NCBI GenBank assembly: GCA_003290165.1
Contig: QNQO01001864.1
Location: forward strand, 62,001-126,000
Source of the DNA: Berberis thunbergii
Taxonomy: Eukaryota > Streptophyta > Magnoliopsida > Ranunculales > Berberidaceae
DNA length: 64,000 nucleotides
Direction: 5' to 3'
Shown here: positions 22,693-33,305 of the stretch, piece after piece
Numbering within the stretch: the first letter of the stretch is position 1
How the letters are laid out: every line of letters begins with the position of its first letter
Position numbers and translations under genes: made by a program
Notes under the pieces: model-generated
Told to the model about the DNA's origin: nothing
Seen by the model: only the letters and a program-made list of their open reading frames with translations
Databases searched by the model: none

Positions 22693-25041
22693 TATCACGC
22701 CCCGATTTTTCGAAGAAAATGAAAAATCCCAAAATCCACGGAGGATTATCCGTTTTCCCCAAAATTAGGGACATGAATTGTCATTCACGAAAAGTAACAA
22801 TTGACATCTACGAGAAATAATCAAATGCAAAATTTACCAAACTAGAGGGAAATAAAACAACTGATCTAAAAAGTCCATCAAAAGGAAGGAAAATATAATA
22901 AATCTCGTAGAACCAACTCTAACAAGTTTAACTAATCACGGATGTATCTCTTCCATTAAATAATAAATAAAACTTCAAATTCTATTACCAAATATTAAAT
23001 TGTCATCTAAAACCAAATGGCCTAAACTCTTGAACAACGTGCAACTCCCAGCAATGCTCATCACATACGAAACGAACTGCTCTAAGCCGCCCGAAATTAC
23101 TAAATCCTGAAACAAGATAGTCGGCTACATTCCCAAAGAAATGTACCCAAGAAGCCAAAGCCCATTTGAGTAAGCAATTAAGCGGGTGTGAAATTCGTCG
23201 TCTCCAAAAAAATCAATAAGAGCAAATAACATGGAATGACAGGAAAATACAGTACGACATAATAACAAAACATGTAGTTCCCCTACTAGGCGAATGTATA
23301 AGGCTAATTACAATTTAAAAAATTAGTTCCTCAACGAGGCAATCATGTCATCCTAATAAGTAAATACGCATTTACCGGTACTTACTCTGTAGATGTGGAC
23401 TATGACAAGTATGACCTGCAGAAATATTAGTGGACTTGTCATCCTGCATGGGTAGAGTTTTAAACAATATAGATGTAATTTATTAATCAAAACAATTATC
23501 TTCATTCATTATTTGACTTAAGCATATTATTCCTTTTTAACAGATTGATCACTTAGACAATACCACATTCGCACTACCTCCGTGTCGAACATACATGCCC
23601 GTATGCCTCTCTCATATAAATGAGGGCTTCTCCGTCATCCATGCCCAAGTATGGACACATCACATACAAGCATGCATCTTCGGATACTCCTAACTATATG
23701 AGTAACAAAAAGCCACTCTTGGGCTATCAATGCACATGAAGTCACGTCACATTTTTTACAGATAAAGATCAAAGCCTATCTTAGGCATAAAAATTCACCT
23801 CATTTCCGCAAGATTAACCCGAAGGTTATTTTAGTTTCTCTATAAGAAATAGGCGCCCCACCTCCGCAAGATAACCCGCATGTTTATTTAGTTTCTCTAT
23901 AAGAGAGGAAAAATAATAAACAAAAGAGGTGTGGTAATTCTAAGTGACACAATTCCAAGTGATTAAATTTTTAGGAATCCAGGTTTATCAATATCATTTA
24001 TTTCTGATATTTCAGTTTTCTTTCCCAATGACATTTTGTCATTCATAAGTACACCTACCCATTTTTTAGGGTACACCACATACTCACTCATCAATCATAT
24101 AGACATGTCAAATAAGATATAGAATGCATAAAGCATAAAACAACTTGCATGACATGGGAATCCATAAAGCAGAAAGCAACTTAGGAACAAATGTCCACTG
24201 TAGCATTATAATATGTATCATCTTTTTCATTAAATTAAGGCATTTCTTTTTGCATAAAACTAGGTTTGACCATAAAGGTTGGTACGAACAACTAGAAGGT
24301 TATGTGTTAAAGTCACTTTTCACAAAAGTCACTTTCACATTGCCCTTGCATTGCTTAACAACAACGTCATTACCACAAAAGTCATTTTCTTTTGTGTTAA
24401 AGTCACACTGTCACAAAAGTGATTTTCTTTTCTATTTTACTTGGTCATTCTTTAGTGACAAGGGTCAAAAGTCGCTTTCACATTGCCCTTGCATTGCTTA
24501 ACAGCAACTCCATTCCCATACATTATTATTATAATCGGTTAAGTTATAAGGATGTGTAAAATTTGGATGGAAAGTACAATTGTCATATTAGTCATTTGAC
24601 ATAAAGAAACTGCATAACGAAGTAAATCAGAAACCGCATAACAAAGAAAAACACGATTAGATATGTGTAAAATAAACACGATTTCACCCCCTCTACATGT
24701 CAAATCAGAAACTGCATAACAAAGAAAAATCAATAAAGATAACTTATATAGACAAGGGAAGATGACTCACCTTTTTATTTTTCTTTTATTATTATTTTTT
24801 CTTTCTCCCTTTTGCTATTTCTCTTCTTCTTCTTCCCTTTTTTTTCTACAGATTTTCTATGTGGCTGAGAAGAACCAAATATCTCTATTTAACCAACCTA
24901 AATACAAAACCCTACAAGGTTAGGGTTTGCAAAAGGTTATAGTGACACCCCCTTATTTATTTAGTTTTTATACAACCCAACATCAAATTTAATAAAGCCT
25001 AAAAAAATAATTTATAATGTGCATTAATTAGGGTCGTTACA
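22693..25041 (-). repeat. 5' LTR of chromovirus copy 2 (2349 bp)
   Basis: Begins TATCACGCCCCG (TG edge mutated to TA) and ends GGGTCGTTACA. It is about 216 bp longer than its partner. The extra length lies in a rearranged part where CACATTGCCCTTGCATTGCT occurs twice (about 24337 and 24479) with CACAAAAGT motifs repeated between. Confidence 0.9.
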
Positions 25042-25322
25042 GTTTGCTTACTAGTTGGAAGCAAATAGCAGCTGTGGTTGCCCGTTCGAAGCAGATTCTC
25101 GAGATACTTGCCTAAAAAGGGCTTACGAGTATCGAGGATAACTGTGAGATGTGTGGGTCTAGCATGCTGTGAGAGTCTGGGCTTGTTTGGTGGGCTAAAG
25201 TTGAGCGGGTTGAGAACCACTCAGGCTGGATCTGTATTGGGTTGTTGCTTGAGCCCGTGGTTCCTCGAGATCATCATGACTGATCTACGACTCGGGGGTG
25301 TGACCGTTTTTATGTATCATCA

Positions 25323-25341
25323 GCTACTCCCCCCGAGTTAG
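25323..25341 (-). other. Polypurine tract of Tat element
   Basis: The minus strand reads CTAACTCGGGGGGAGTAGC directly before the LTR start TGATGATAC. A G-rich tract in this position is the primer for plus-strand synthesis and marks the 3' LTR edge. Confidence 0.55.
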
Positions 25342-25589
25342 TGGGTTGTTACATCAGTTAGCTAAGTTGTATCTATAAGGGATGCGTTGCTCATGATGAC
25401 TGAATCTAAATCATTGCTTGAGCCGCGTGCTGCATTAATTGAACGTGTGTTGGTTAGGCGGGAACCCATCACCTATATAGGTCATCCGCAGTACAGTGTT
25501 TGACTCTTTTATTTTTATTGTTTTCGAAGATATCGTTTTTATTATGAGTTTTTTCGTCTTCCCCATGGCCCAAAAATCTTCTTAATGAT

Positions 25590-27972
25590 GCTATCTTGGC
25601 CGAGGGCCCAAAGGTTTTTTTAAGACAAGTTGTTATATGAACCTAGTCTTGTTGAAATTCGTACCAGGTTTGGAGTCTCGAAGGATCTGCCGTTGTACCT
25701 TCTAATGGGCGACCAGACGTCAATGTCATTTTCAGATGTTCTTATTTGTTTACACCAAGGGATGCTTCAAACAGGAGTGTGTTTTCCAGTTCTGGACGTG
25801 ATCTGGGAATTCTTGAATCTGCTAGGGATTCACACAGCTCAGTTAAGACCTAGTGGATACAAGGTTATCCTCATCATTCTACTCCATGCTAAGGAGGTCG
25901 GCGTTAGCGTGACACTGCGGGTGATCCAGTTGCTTACCAATCCTCGATTGCAGAGTAATGTTGTCTATAAGTTGAGAATGCCGAAGTGCTTCGGTAGACT
26001 GGCTGATGACTTCAAGTTCTGACAGAAGTTTTGTTTCTTGGCCCCTGCAGATTTGAAGTTTTTCCGATGCAAGGGTTGTCCGCTCGAACAACAGTTCAGA
26101 CCACTTCGTAAGTTCGACTCTTTTTTTGCAACTTTTATGTGAGTGGCGATAGATTGATAATCGCCGCTCATGTTTTTCTGCAGGGAAGTTCCCTACTACT
26201 CCTCTTACTTTGGAGGAGCAAAACAACATGGAGAAATTCCGTGACTTGCCTCAAAGGGAAGTGACTGATGTAATCAGAGTTTCCAACTTCATCCGCAGTG
26301 GGCTGTGGGACAATTGGCACGTAGCTCCAACGTTGTATCGAGAGGCATACATCAAGTCGAAAGATGGGGCCCCTTCCAAAAAGAGGAAGGTCGCTAGGGC
26401 CAATGCTCATGTCCTGTCTGATGTAGAAGAGTCTTCTGAGACATTTGCTTCCTTTATGAAGAAGTCTCGTGTTAGAAATAGTTTGTCTTCGACTCGAACC
26501 GCTCCATCGAGAAAGGAGAACGAGTCTGCTAGGCCTGTTGAGGCGGAGTCTAACACTCTTAGCTTGGAAGAAGATTATATGCGGTTGGCGGGAGTCACAA
26601 ATGGGTCAATACTTAGTGACGTGCAGGTTGAGGCTCTGAATGACCGTCTGGTGCGGGTTGCAATGGCAGCTTCAGCTGGTGCTGATTCGTGTGGGATTGT
26701 TCCTACAAAAGGCCTTTTTGAAGATTCGCTTGAGGCAGTGAAATCTAATCGCCCCACTGATGATTTGCCTGAGAGTTGCCGTGGTACTGGTCGTGTTTCC
26801 TGTAGTCTGTGTGGTTCACTATCTTGTCGAGGGCCACGGTTAGAAGTATTGGAAGGCCTTTTGGATACTTTGCTTCCTCCTCTGCCTCCAGATCTTGTTG
26901 AGTCGTCTCACAGTAAAGGGTCAGTTGTTCTTGATAAAGAAAAAACCACGGAGGAGAATCTGAAGATGGCGATGACTATGAAGGGTGGTGCTGGCGTAGT
27001 TCTAGATCAGAGGTCACTTTGTCCTGATGCGCGGATAAGCCAGTTTGCACCAGATTTGGTGAAGATGAGCTCGTAAGTCTGGCACCGAGAAGTGGATATA
27101 GAGTATGCTTCAAGGAAACATATAAGCAGGCGTCACAGCTGGCTGATGGACCACGCTCCGAAATCTGAGGAGGATTTGCTTGAAGGGTGTATGGATAAGG
27201 ATTTGAAGTACCTTATGTTGGGTATGTCTCATATAAGCCACGTGGCCGTTGCTGGAACAAAAGTTGAGGCGGCTCATGGGAGAGTATACACCTTGGAGCG
27301 TGTTTTCTCGAATGTGCAGAAGTTGTACTCTGATGTGCTTCATGAAATTGAGCGGGTTAATAAGCAGGCCAAAAAGATGCGGTTGGATCAATAAATGTGG
27401 TCGCTGAGGCTCAAAAGGCTCCTCTGGAAGACCTTGAGCACAAACTTGCAAAGGCAGTGTCCGAGAGGGACGAACTCAAGCAGGAGCAAAGTCGGATATG
27501 TCGAGAAGTCGAGGTTGCGGATAAAGCGCATTCTGAGCTGCAATCCATTGCTGAAGAGATTGCTTCAAGGGAAGTTGGTGCCGCTAAGAAACAACAGTTC
27601 AAATTCGATGTAGATTTCTATGCTCAAGAAGCTAGGAAGGCCGAAGACTAGCTGAAGTTGGGGTGTCATGAACTCAATGATGTGGAGAGTTGTCTGACCA
27701 AAGAGCAGTCTCATGTTGATGCGCTGAATGGTAAGTTGGAGCTTCTAGAGCGTGAACTTATTGATGCAAAGGTGCGAGAGGAAGTGTTTCTCCAAGAACA
27801 AGGCAAATGTGACTTCCGCTGGGTTGTACATGGCCGGCTAGAGCTATTGTCGCTGATGAAGAAGGAGCATCTAGAGTGGGACCTTGATCATTATAAGAAT
27901 ATGTCATATGTAGACTTGTTTGTTTCTTCTGCGTCATCGGACGACGAGGATGATTCGATCCCTGACATCTAG
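25590..27972 (+). pseudogene. Transposase_28-like coiled-coil ORF, antisense within Tat element
   Basis: The N-terminal part (25630-26022) contains SKDLPLYLLMGDQTSM, FPVLDVIWEFLNLLGIHTAQ and LRPSGYKVILIILLHAKEVG, the pattern of the plant 'putative gypsy type transposon' domain (Transposase_28, PF04195). A TGA interrupts it. A GT-AG intron of 75 nt (26108-26182) would join this part to the 288-codon frame 26210-27076, which has a basic stretch KKRKVARA and a Ser-rich region. After a TAA and a shift, 27092-27394 and 27397-27972 are highly charged and heptad-like (LEDLEHKLAKAVSERDELKQ), a long coiled coil ending in an acidic tail SSASSDDEDDSIPDI. Tat elements are known to carry such ORFs antisense to gag-pol; their role is unknown. 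At least three breaks make this copy non-coding today. Confidence 0.6.
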
Positions 27973-28516
27973 GTTGTAGCGCATATGGATGCAACTTCCG
28001 CCCCTATTTCTACTAGGTTTAACTCCATCACTTTCGTGTCTTCTCATGATTAGGAGTGATTTTGTATACTTGTACTTTTTTTGTCTTGACCATTAATGCA
28101 AACAATGTTATAATTTTTACGCCTTTTGTTTCTATTACATATTTTTTCGTTTTGCTTTGGCATAGGCTAGTTGAATCAATAGGACGTTGATTGGTCTATC
28201 TGTGGTAGAGGGTTGACTGCTTTGTATTGTGAATGACCTGGATCATTGCTTGTATGTCTGACTAGTCGGCTGCAGTTGTTGCGTTGGGTGAGCTGTGGTG
28301 GCCGAGTGTTTGTGCCACAATGTCCGTGCTGAGACAGGCGTCGTAAGCTCGGGTCTACATCCTAATTAGCTTTTATGTGAGCACCACTATATTATCTTTG
28401 TATTGGAACGAGTGGCCTTTTCCAATGTTTGGATGCCAATTCGTTTGAGCGTGAAGGTGTTGACTTGGCTAGATTCATATTTGCGTCCACTGGTTGAAAG
28501 AGACAGTAGAGACCGT
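27973..28516. other. Tat internal noncoding DNA, left of Athila-type insertion
   Basis: No frame or known motif. It continues at 37278 after the inserted element. ACCGT at 28512-28516 is one side of the target duplication. Confidence 0.55.
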
Positions 28517-30352
28517 TGATATTCACATAATTATTACATAATATATCCCTTAATTTATATATGTTAGTGTTTCGATTATTATATTTATAATAATTATTTC
28601 GTTTCATGTCTTTGTAGGAATTTGAGCGTGAATGATGAAATCATATTAAGGCGACAATTTAAGTAATGACAATTGGACGATTCTAGCGGTGGTACAAAGT
28701 AGAGGGACGCATATCTAAACCTAACCCTAATAAACCTAGGTCAACCTAATTTAACCTAAGCCCAAGCCCAAAATGCTAACCTAAAAACCCAAGCCCAAGA
28801 TAATAGGAGAACCCTATTTAGCTCCCCCATCTTAGAGAAAGCTTCGGCTATCTTCTTCCACATCCCTTCTCCCTTCCTCTTTTTTCTAGCCACCACACCA
28901 ATCCCCCCTGCCGGCGATAATCCCACCATCACCCTTCATCTCGTCATCTCTCAACTCGTTCTCTCAGCCAACAACCACCTCTTCCTTCATTCCACTGAAA
29001 CAGGGGCGTGACAACCCTGTTTCACGTTACAAACCTCACCTCGCCACCGAAACAGACCACCACCCTCTCTGTCCAGAACATAGCCGCAATCACCATCTCT
29101 CTCTCTCTCAGCCACCGATCCTCGCCATCACCACCACCACGGCGCAACAGGAACAGACCCTGTTTCTCCACCCTCACAGTCGCCACCCCTGTTTCTCCCA
29201 TCTCTCGGCCTCCTTCCTGTTTACCTCGCTCTTTCTCACTATTTCTCTCTCTCACGACCACCCTTAGAGTTAGACCACGCAACCACCGTCGCCGTGAAAC
29301 AGAGCTCGCGACAGAGGCGCTCCATGTTTCGCATCATCCTTCGTTTTCTTTGTGTTATCTCATTTTTTCTTTACTCTCTCTCTGTTCTTGCAGGTACCGG
29401 GGCAAGTTCGGGAGGAGCGAAGAACAGCTGCGGAGCAGGCGCTGTCGCGCTGGGAACGAAGACACAGACCTGCGCGGAATTCGAGCGGGAGAAAACCATT
29501 TTTCAAAACTGAAAAACATTTTTCACTATTTGCACCCCCGATTCTGCTCTATACCACCACAGAGCTTGTGTAGTCCTTTTCTCGGGATTCGCATCTGTGC
29601 ATAGATGACTTTCACCTCCATTGATGCTGTGACCACTACTACCATGGAGAGCTAAACCCTTCGCCAAGGCTACGATGAAACCATAGGGTTTCCTAGAGTT
29701 TGTTGTATTTAAATTTATTGTTTTCTTTATGCTTGAACGTTAACCACATTTGATTTATGATTTTCAATAATTTACTTTCACCGATTATATCCTGATTAAT
29801 TGTCTAGACTAGTCGGTAGTTAGAAGTACCCTTTGTTGAAATTCAAAGCCTGATTTAATCAATTAATCTGAATCTGTGATTGTGTGTACTGTAAGAAGAC
29901 ACACAATGCTAGGGGTACGTTTAGTATTAATTAAAATAAACTTGTGATTGTGTGTGCCGTAAGAAGACACGCAATGCTAAGGGTTTATACCTTTGCTGAA
30001 ATCAATTGTGAACTTAGATTAATCTTTAGGTTAGTCATGTTAATTCTTGAAAACAATAATTTGGATTACACAAATCTCAAAGAACCTGTGGTGGAGTCAA
30101 TACCTTTGTTTTCCTTATCATATTCTTAAAAAATTCTTATTTTGTTTTTTAAATTGATTTTTAGTTTAGATATTTAATTGTTGTAACCCCATTTAAATTA
30201 GTTTAAGTCAACTCTGAAAATTTAATTACAACCACAGTCCTTGTGGGATCGACCTGTACTTGCCCTTGTCAACCAGTTAGACACTGTGCACTTGCAGTTA
30301 TTACAAGTGGGTTAAATTAACCTATTTATTTAGGTTAGTTAAATCTGCATCA
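28517..30352 (+). repeat. 5' LTR of Athila-type element (1836 bp)
   Basis: Matches 35309-37272 throughout. It contains pyrimidine-rich CCACCACC/TCTCTC tracts (28840-29300), a 198-codon frame at 29008-29604 that is also present in the other LTR, and a local duplication of TGTGATTGTGTG...AAGAAGACAC (29875 and 29943). The frame is low-complexity (Ser/Arg/Pro) and I do not call it a gene. Confidence 0.88.
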
Positions 30353-30358
30353 AGTTTT

Positions 30359-30376
30359 TGGCGCCGTTGTCAGGGA
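30359..30376 (+). other. Primer-binding site, tRNA-Asp type
   Basis: TGGCGCCGTTGTCAGGGA, a few bases after the LTR edge. It is one or two bases off the TGGCGCCGTTGCCGGGGA common in Athila elements. Confidence 0.8.
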
Positions 30377-31543
30377 CTGTAACGGTGTAATTGAATTCAA
30401 GAGTTTATTTTCACTAATTTGTAGTTTAGGTTAAAAAAAAAGATTAGGTCAGATATAGATTGCTTTTGGTTTTGCTTTTGCTTTTAGGATAGGCTTGATT
30501 TAATTTTTTTTAGGTATTTCTTTTAAGTCTAAGAAGTTTTGATACTTGTTTTTGTTTTGTTTTTTTATTTCTGCAGGTATTAATAGGTAGGAAACATATA
30601 TTACAGGTTGCATAAAAACTTAAAAAAATACAAAAAACTTTACAAAAAAAAAAAAAACACAAGGTTTGAATTGTTTATAGGTTGCTATCGCGTGGACACT
30701 CTCAGAAGTCGGCGAGCCGTCAGGTGGACGGTGCTTCTGATCGACGTCAAATCGACTTCTACCTGGCGTCGCAAGTAACCCAAGAGAGGTTCACGCCGAA
30801 GGTAACTTCTTCCCACCGCATCTGCACACGGTTTCTGAGTGGATTACTGTGTGTTTTTAGCTATAATTGCATGCAAATTTGAATAGATTGAGGATATTTC
30901 TGATGTTGTAAAATTATGTGCTCTCTCCCACGGATAGGTTAACCACCATCTATTTTAGGGTTAGGAACCTAAGCCCTCACTATTAAAATTTGTAGCAAGA
31001 TAAATTAGGACAAGACGCTCATAGGACCCCTCTTTTGAAACTTGAAAGTTTAAAGTAGTCAAGTGAAGGAACATATCCAATCTTGGAATAGTTTTGAAAC
31101 TGGCATTACACTTTAAGCTGAAGGTAGAAAAAGAGGTAGGAGCAATTAGATTTCAGGATATTTTTTATGCTGGGAAACTCCGTGCTCTCTCCCGCGGATA
31201 GGCTAATTAAAATGGATTTCAGCCCTTGATTAGTAACAACCATAGGTAATAAAAAGGAGTGCTTGTAGGGATTATCAGACGTTACAGCCTCTACCTAGTA
31301 AATTAGTTTCTCACGAGATTAATTTGCTTCGTAGAAACCTCGACTTTTCGTGGGGCTATAACTATCAGCTACGCAGTACCCGAAGGCAATCTGAATGATT
31401 GTATTGCTAGGTACTTATCTTGGGTCGTTTGCCATTTATCTTGCTTGCGCATCATATAGGTCCTGATTAGGTTTTACCAAATTTTTTTTAGAGTTAGGTT
31501 ATCTTCACATATAGATTAGGCTTGCATAATTTTATTAAAAAAA
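30377..31543 (+). other. Untranslated leader of Athila-type element
   Basis: T-rich sequence with poly(A) near 30643 and two similar blocks 'GTGCTCTCTCCCRCGGATAGG' at about 30920 and 31180. No frame of note. The region probably served as packaging leader, by position only. Confidence 0.5.
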
Positions 31544-32308
31544 ATGAACCTCAATAATTATCGATCTCGCAGGAATGCATTTAATGTCATGCGACAACCT
31601 GATTATGCTCCATATTCAGATTATTACAACTCAGGTTCCGCATATTATCCTGACTTCCTCTCCCCTTCTAATGAGGATAAAGACTTTAAGGATTACTTCT
31701 CCCCTTCTACCTCGAAGCTTGAAACGGCTCTTATGACGATGACTCAGAAATTAGATGCACTTATGAATTTGACTCAACCCTTACCTCCCACTAATGCTTC
31801 ATTTGAGGGTTGTGTTGCATGTTCGAGTCCTAGTCATTCTACAGCTGATTGTGATTTGCAATATGATTATCCTGAATATTTCGCTGAGCAAATCCATTAT
31901 TTTAATGCTAATTGGCGACCTGGTTATAATTCAAAGTTCAACTATTACAGCTCTGGTTTTGCCAATAATCAAAATCTCTCTTGGGCTCATAACTCACACC
32001 AAGGGGGACATATTTTCTCTCAAGCTCCTCAATACCCTAATCATGTCATGCCCCACCATAACCAAGTTCCTCCATCCAACACATCAAGTTTAGAGGAAAC
32101 GATTAATCAGTATTTGCAGCGCTCAGCAAGTATAATTGATCAGAATTCTAAGGACATATCTGAGTTGATAGCCACGACTCAAAGACTTGAGATAGTTGTG
32201 GATCATATTACTGAGGCAGTATCTGAAAGTGAGTTAGGAAGAGTTCCTAGTCACTCTGTTCAAAATTCAGAGGGTCAATTCATAATTGGTAACACATTGG
32301 AATCCTAG
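31544..32308 (+). CDS. Truncated Athila-like Gag (C-terminal half), 254 aa
   Basis: The frame is intact. Residues 90-103 form a perfect CCHC zinc knuckle (CVACSSPSHSTADC), followed by WRPGYNSKFNYYSSGF and NQNLSWAHN, which correspond to the NPGWRNHPNFSW segment of Athila Gag. A helical stretch with SSLEETINQYLQ and TTQRLEIVVDHITEAV then matches the region after the knuckle. The N-terminal capsid-like domain is missing, so the product would bind nucleic acid but probably not build particles alone. The start Met follows a poly(A)-like AAAAAAAA run, and no alternative start is better. Confidence 0.7.
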   Translation: MNLNNYRSRRNAFNVMRQPDYAPYSDYYNSGSAYYPDFLSPSNEDKDFKDYFSPSTSKLETALMTMTQKLDALMNLTQPLPPTNASFEGCVACSSPSHSTADCDLQYDYPEYFAEQIHYFNANWRPGYNSKFNYYSSGFANNQNLSWAHNSHQGGHIFSQAPQYPNHVMPHHNQVPPSNTSSLEETINQYLQRSASIIDQNSKDISELIATTQRLEIVVDHITEAVSESELGRVPSHSVQNSEGQFIIGNTLES

Positions 32309-33305
32309 TCAGATGATGTTTTTGTGGATAATGTGATTGAAACTACTTTGCTTCCTGACCCATTCCCTTCCCCACATTTTCATAATGACCCACTTGACAT
32401 ATGTCTTCCTAGTGACTCGTGCATAAAATCAAACTGTGAACATTCTTTAGAGTCTCCCCTTGAATGTTTTCATGATACACATGACCATTAAAAGGCTTGT
32501 TTTACTCATTCTAGTTTAGACTTTCATGTTGATGATTCCATTAGGGAAGTCAATGATTTGCTTGACTCAGTTCCCATTGTGGATCCTAGTATAAATGTAA
32601 GTCTAAAGTGGAGCCTCTTCCACTCAGTGAGTCAAAACTAGTCCCATCAGTTGAGCTACCTGAGCTTGACCTTAAGCAATTACCTGACACCCTCAGGTAT
32701 ACGTTTTCAGGTACTGATGATACTTTACCTGTTATTATTTCATCTATATTGAATTCAAAACAGGTTGTCCCAAAGAAGTCGGGAGATATATTTAATGAAA
32801 GACTACATGCCATAGGTAGTGCTAATTCTAGGTTTGGGGGTGTTGTTGAGTCGTCTAACTCATCATCTTGGTGTAATCCATTTTGTTACGATGAACCTAT
32901 ACCACCCGATATATTTATAGACATACCTCTTTCCATCCCTTTCATATTAACTGATGCTACCTATGTGGATTCATTGTTTGTGAGTGAGGAGTTCAATTTT
33001 CACCATCCTGATGTGAAAATTATCCAATCTTCTGATTTGGAACCAGACTTAGGATGTTCCATTTTAGGAGTAAGGGAGGATCTTTGCTGCATATCACTAC
33101 TTGTGACCCATTCATATTTAAGATCCCTACTGACTTCCAAGGAATGCGAACTTTTTTACAATTTCTATATGATTTTAGATGGTGTCCTTGCAACTTTTGG
33201 GATGTGCTAGTATATCTTGTGTCGCATGTGGTTGCTATTTTTGAGTGGACTGATCCTCAACTTTTCAGGTTGTTGGTATACGATTCCTTAACCCTTTTGA
33301 GGTGA
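32309..33305 (+). pseudogene. Residual pol linker of Athila-type element
   Basis: After the gag stop, acidic sequence continues with stops to 32607. The frame 32608-33210 then begins with VELPELDLKQLPDTLRYTF and DDTLPVIISSILNSKQ, the conserved linker just upstream of reverse transcriptase in Athila pol (ELKPLP...LKY...TLPVIISS). Downstream residues match nothing I know, and the reverse transcriptase never follows. A second frame (33054-33305) overlaps it and may be a shifted continuation. Confidence 0.6.

Larger units (their letters stand above)
15781..25041 (-). mobile_element. Complete Ty3/gypsy chromovirus copy 2 (9261 bp), Tekay/Del type
   Basis: Two LTRs (15781-17913 and 22693-25041) bracket gag, protease, reverse transcriptase, RNase H, integrase and a chromodomain-like tail on the minus strand. 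The element is flanked by a perfect 5-bp target-site duplication, GTTTG at 15776-15780 and 25042-25046. The right LTR edge has mutated from TG to TA, the primer site has one mismatch, and several frameshifts and stops break the polyprotein, so it is old and not autonomous. It inserted into the Tat LTR. Confidence 0.93.
14735..25322 (-). repeat. 3' LTR of Tat element, split by TRIM and chromovirus
   Basis: Removing the TRIM (15042-15672) and the chromovirus (15781-25041) with one TSD copy each leaves about 690 bp that reads as a minus-strand LTR. It starts TGATGATACATAAAAACGG beside a G-rich polypurine tract, has ACTATAAATAAGACATGAGG as TATA region, then a stretch of the kind usual in the Tat R-U5 (CTTACTTTAGCATCGAAGTG), and may end at TGCA (plus 14735). 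The left boundary is the least certain, because no second LTR copy is available for comparison. Confidence 0.55.
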
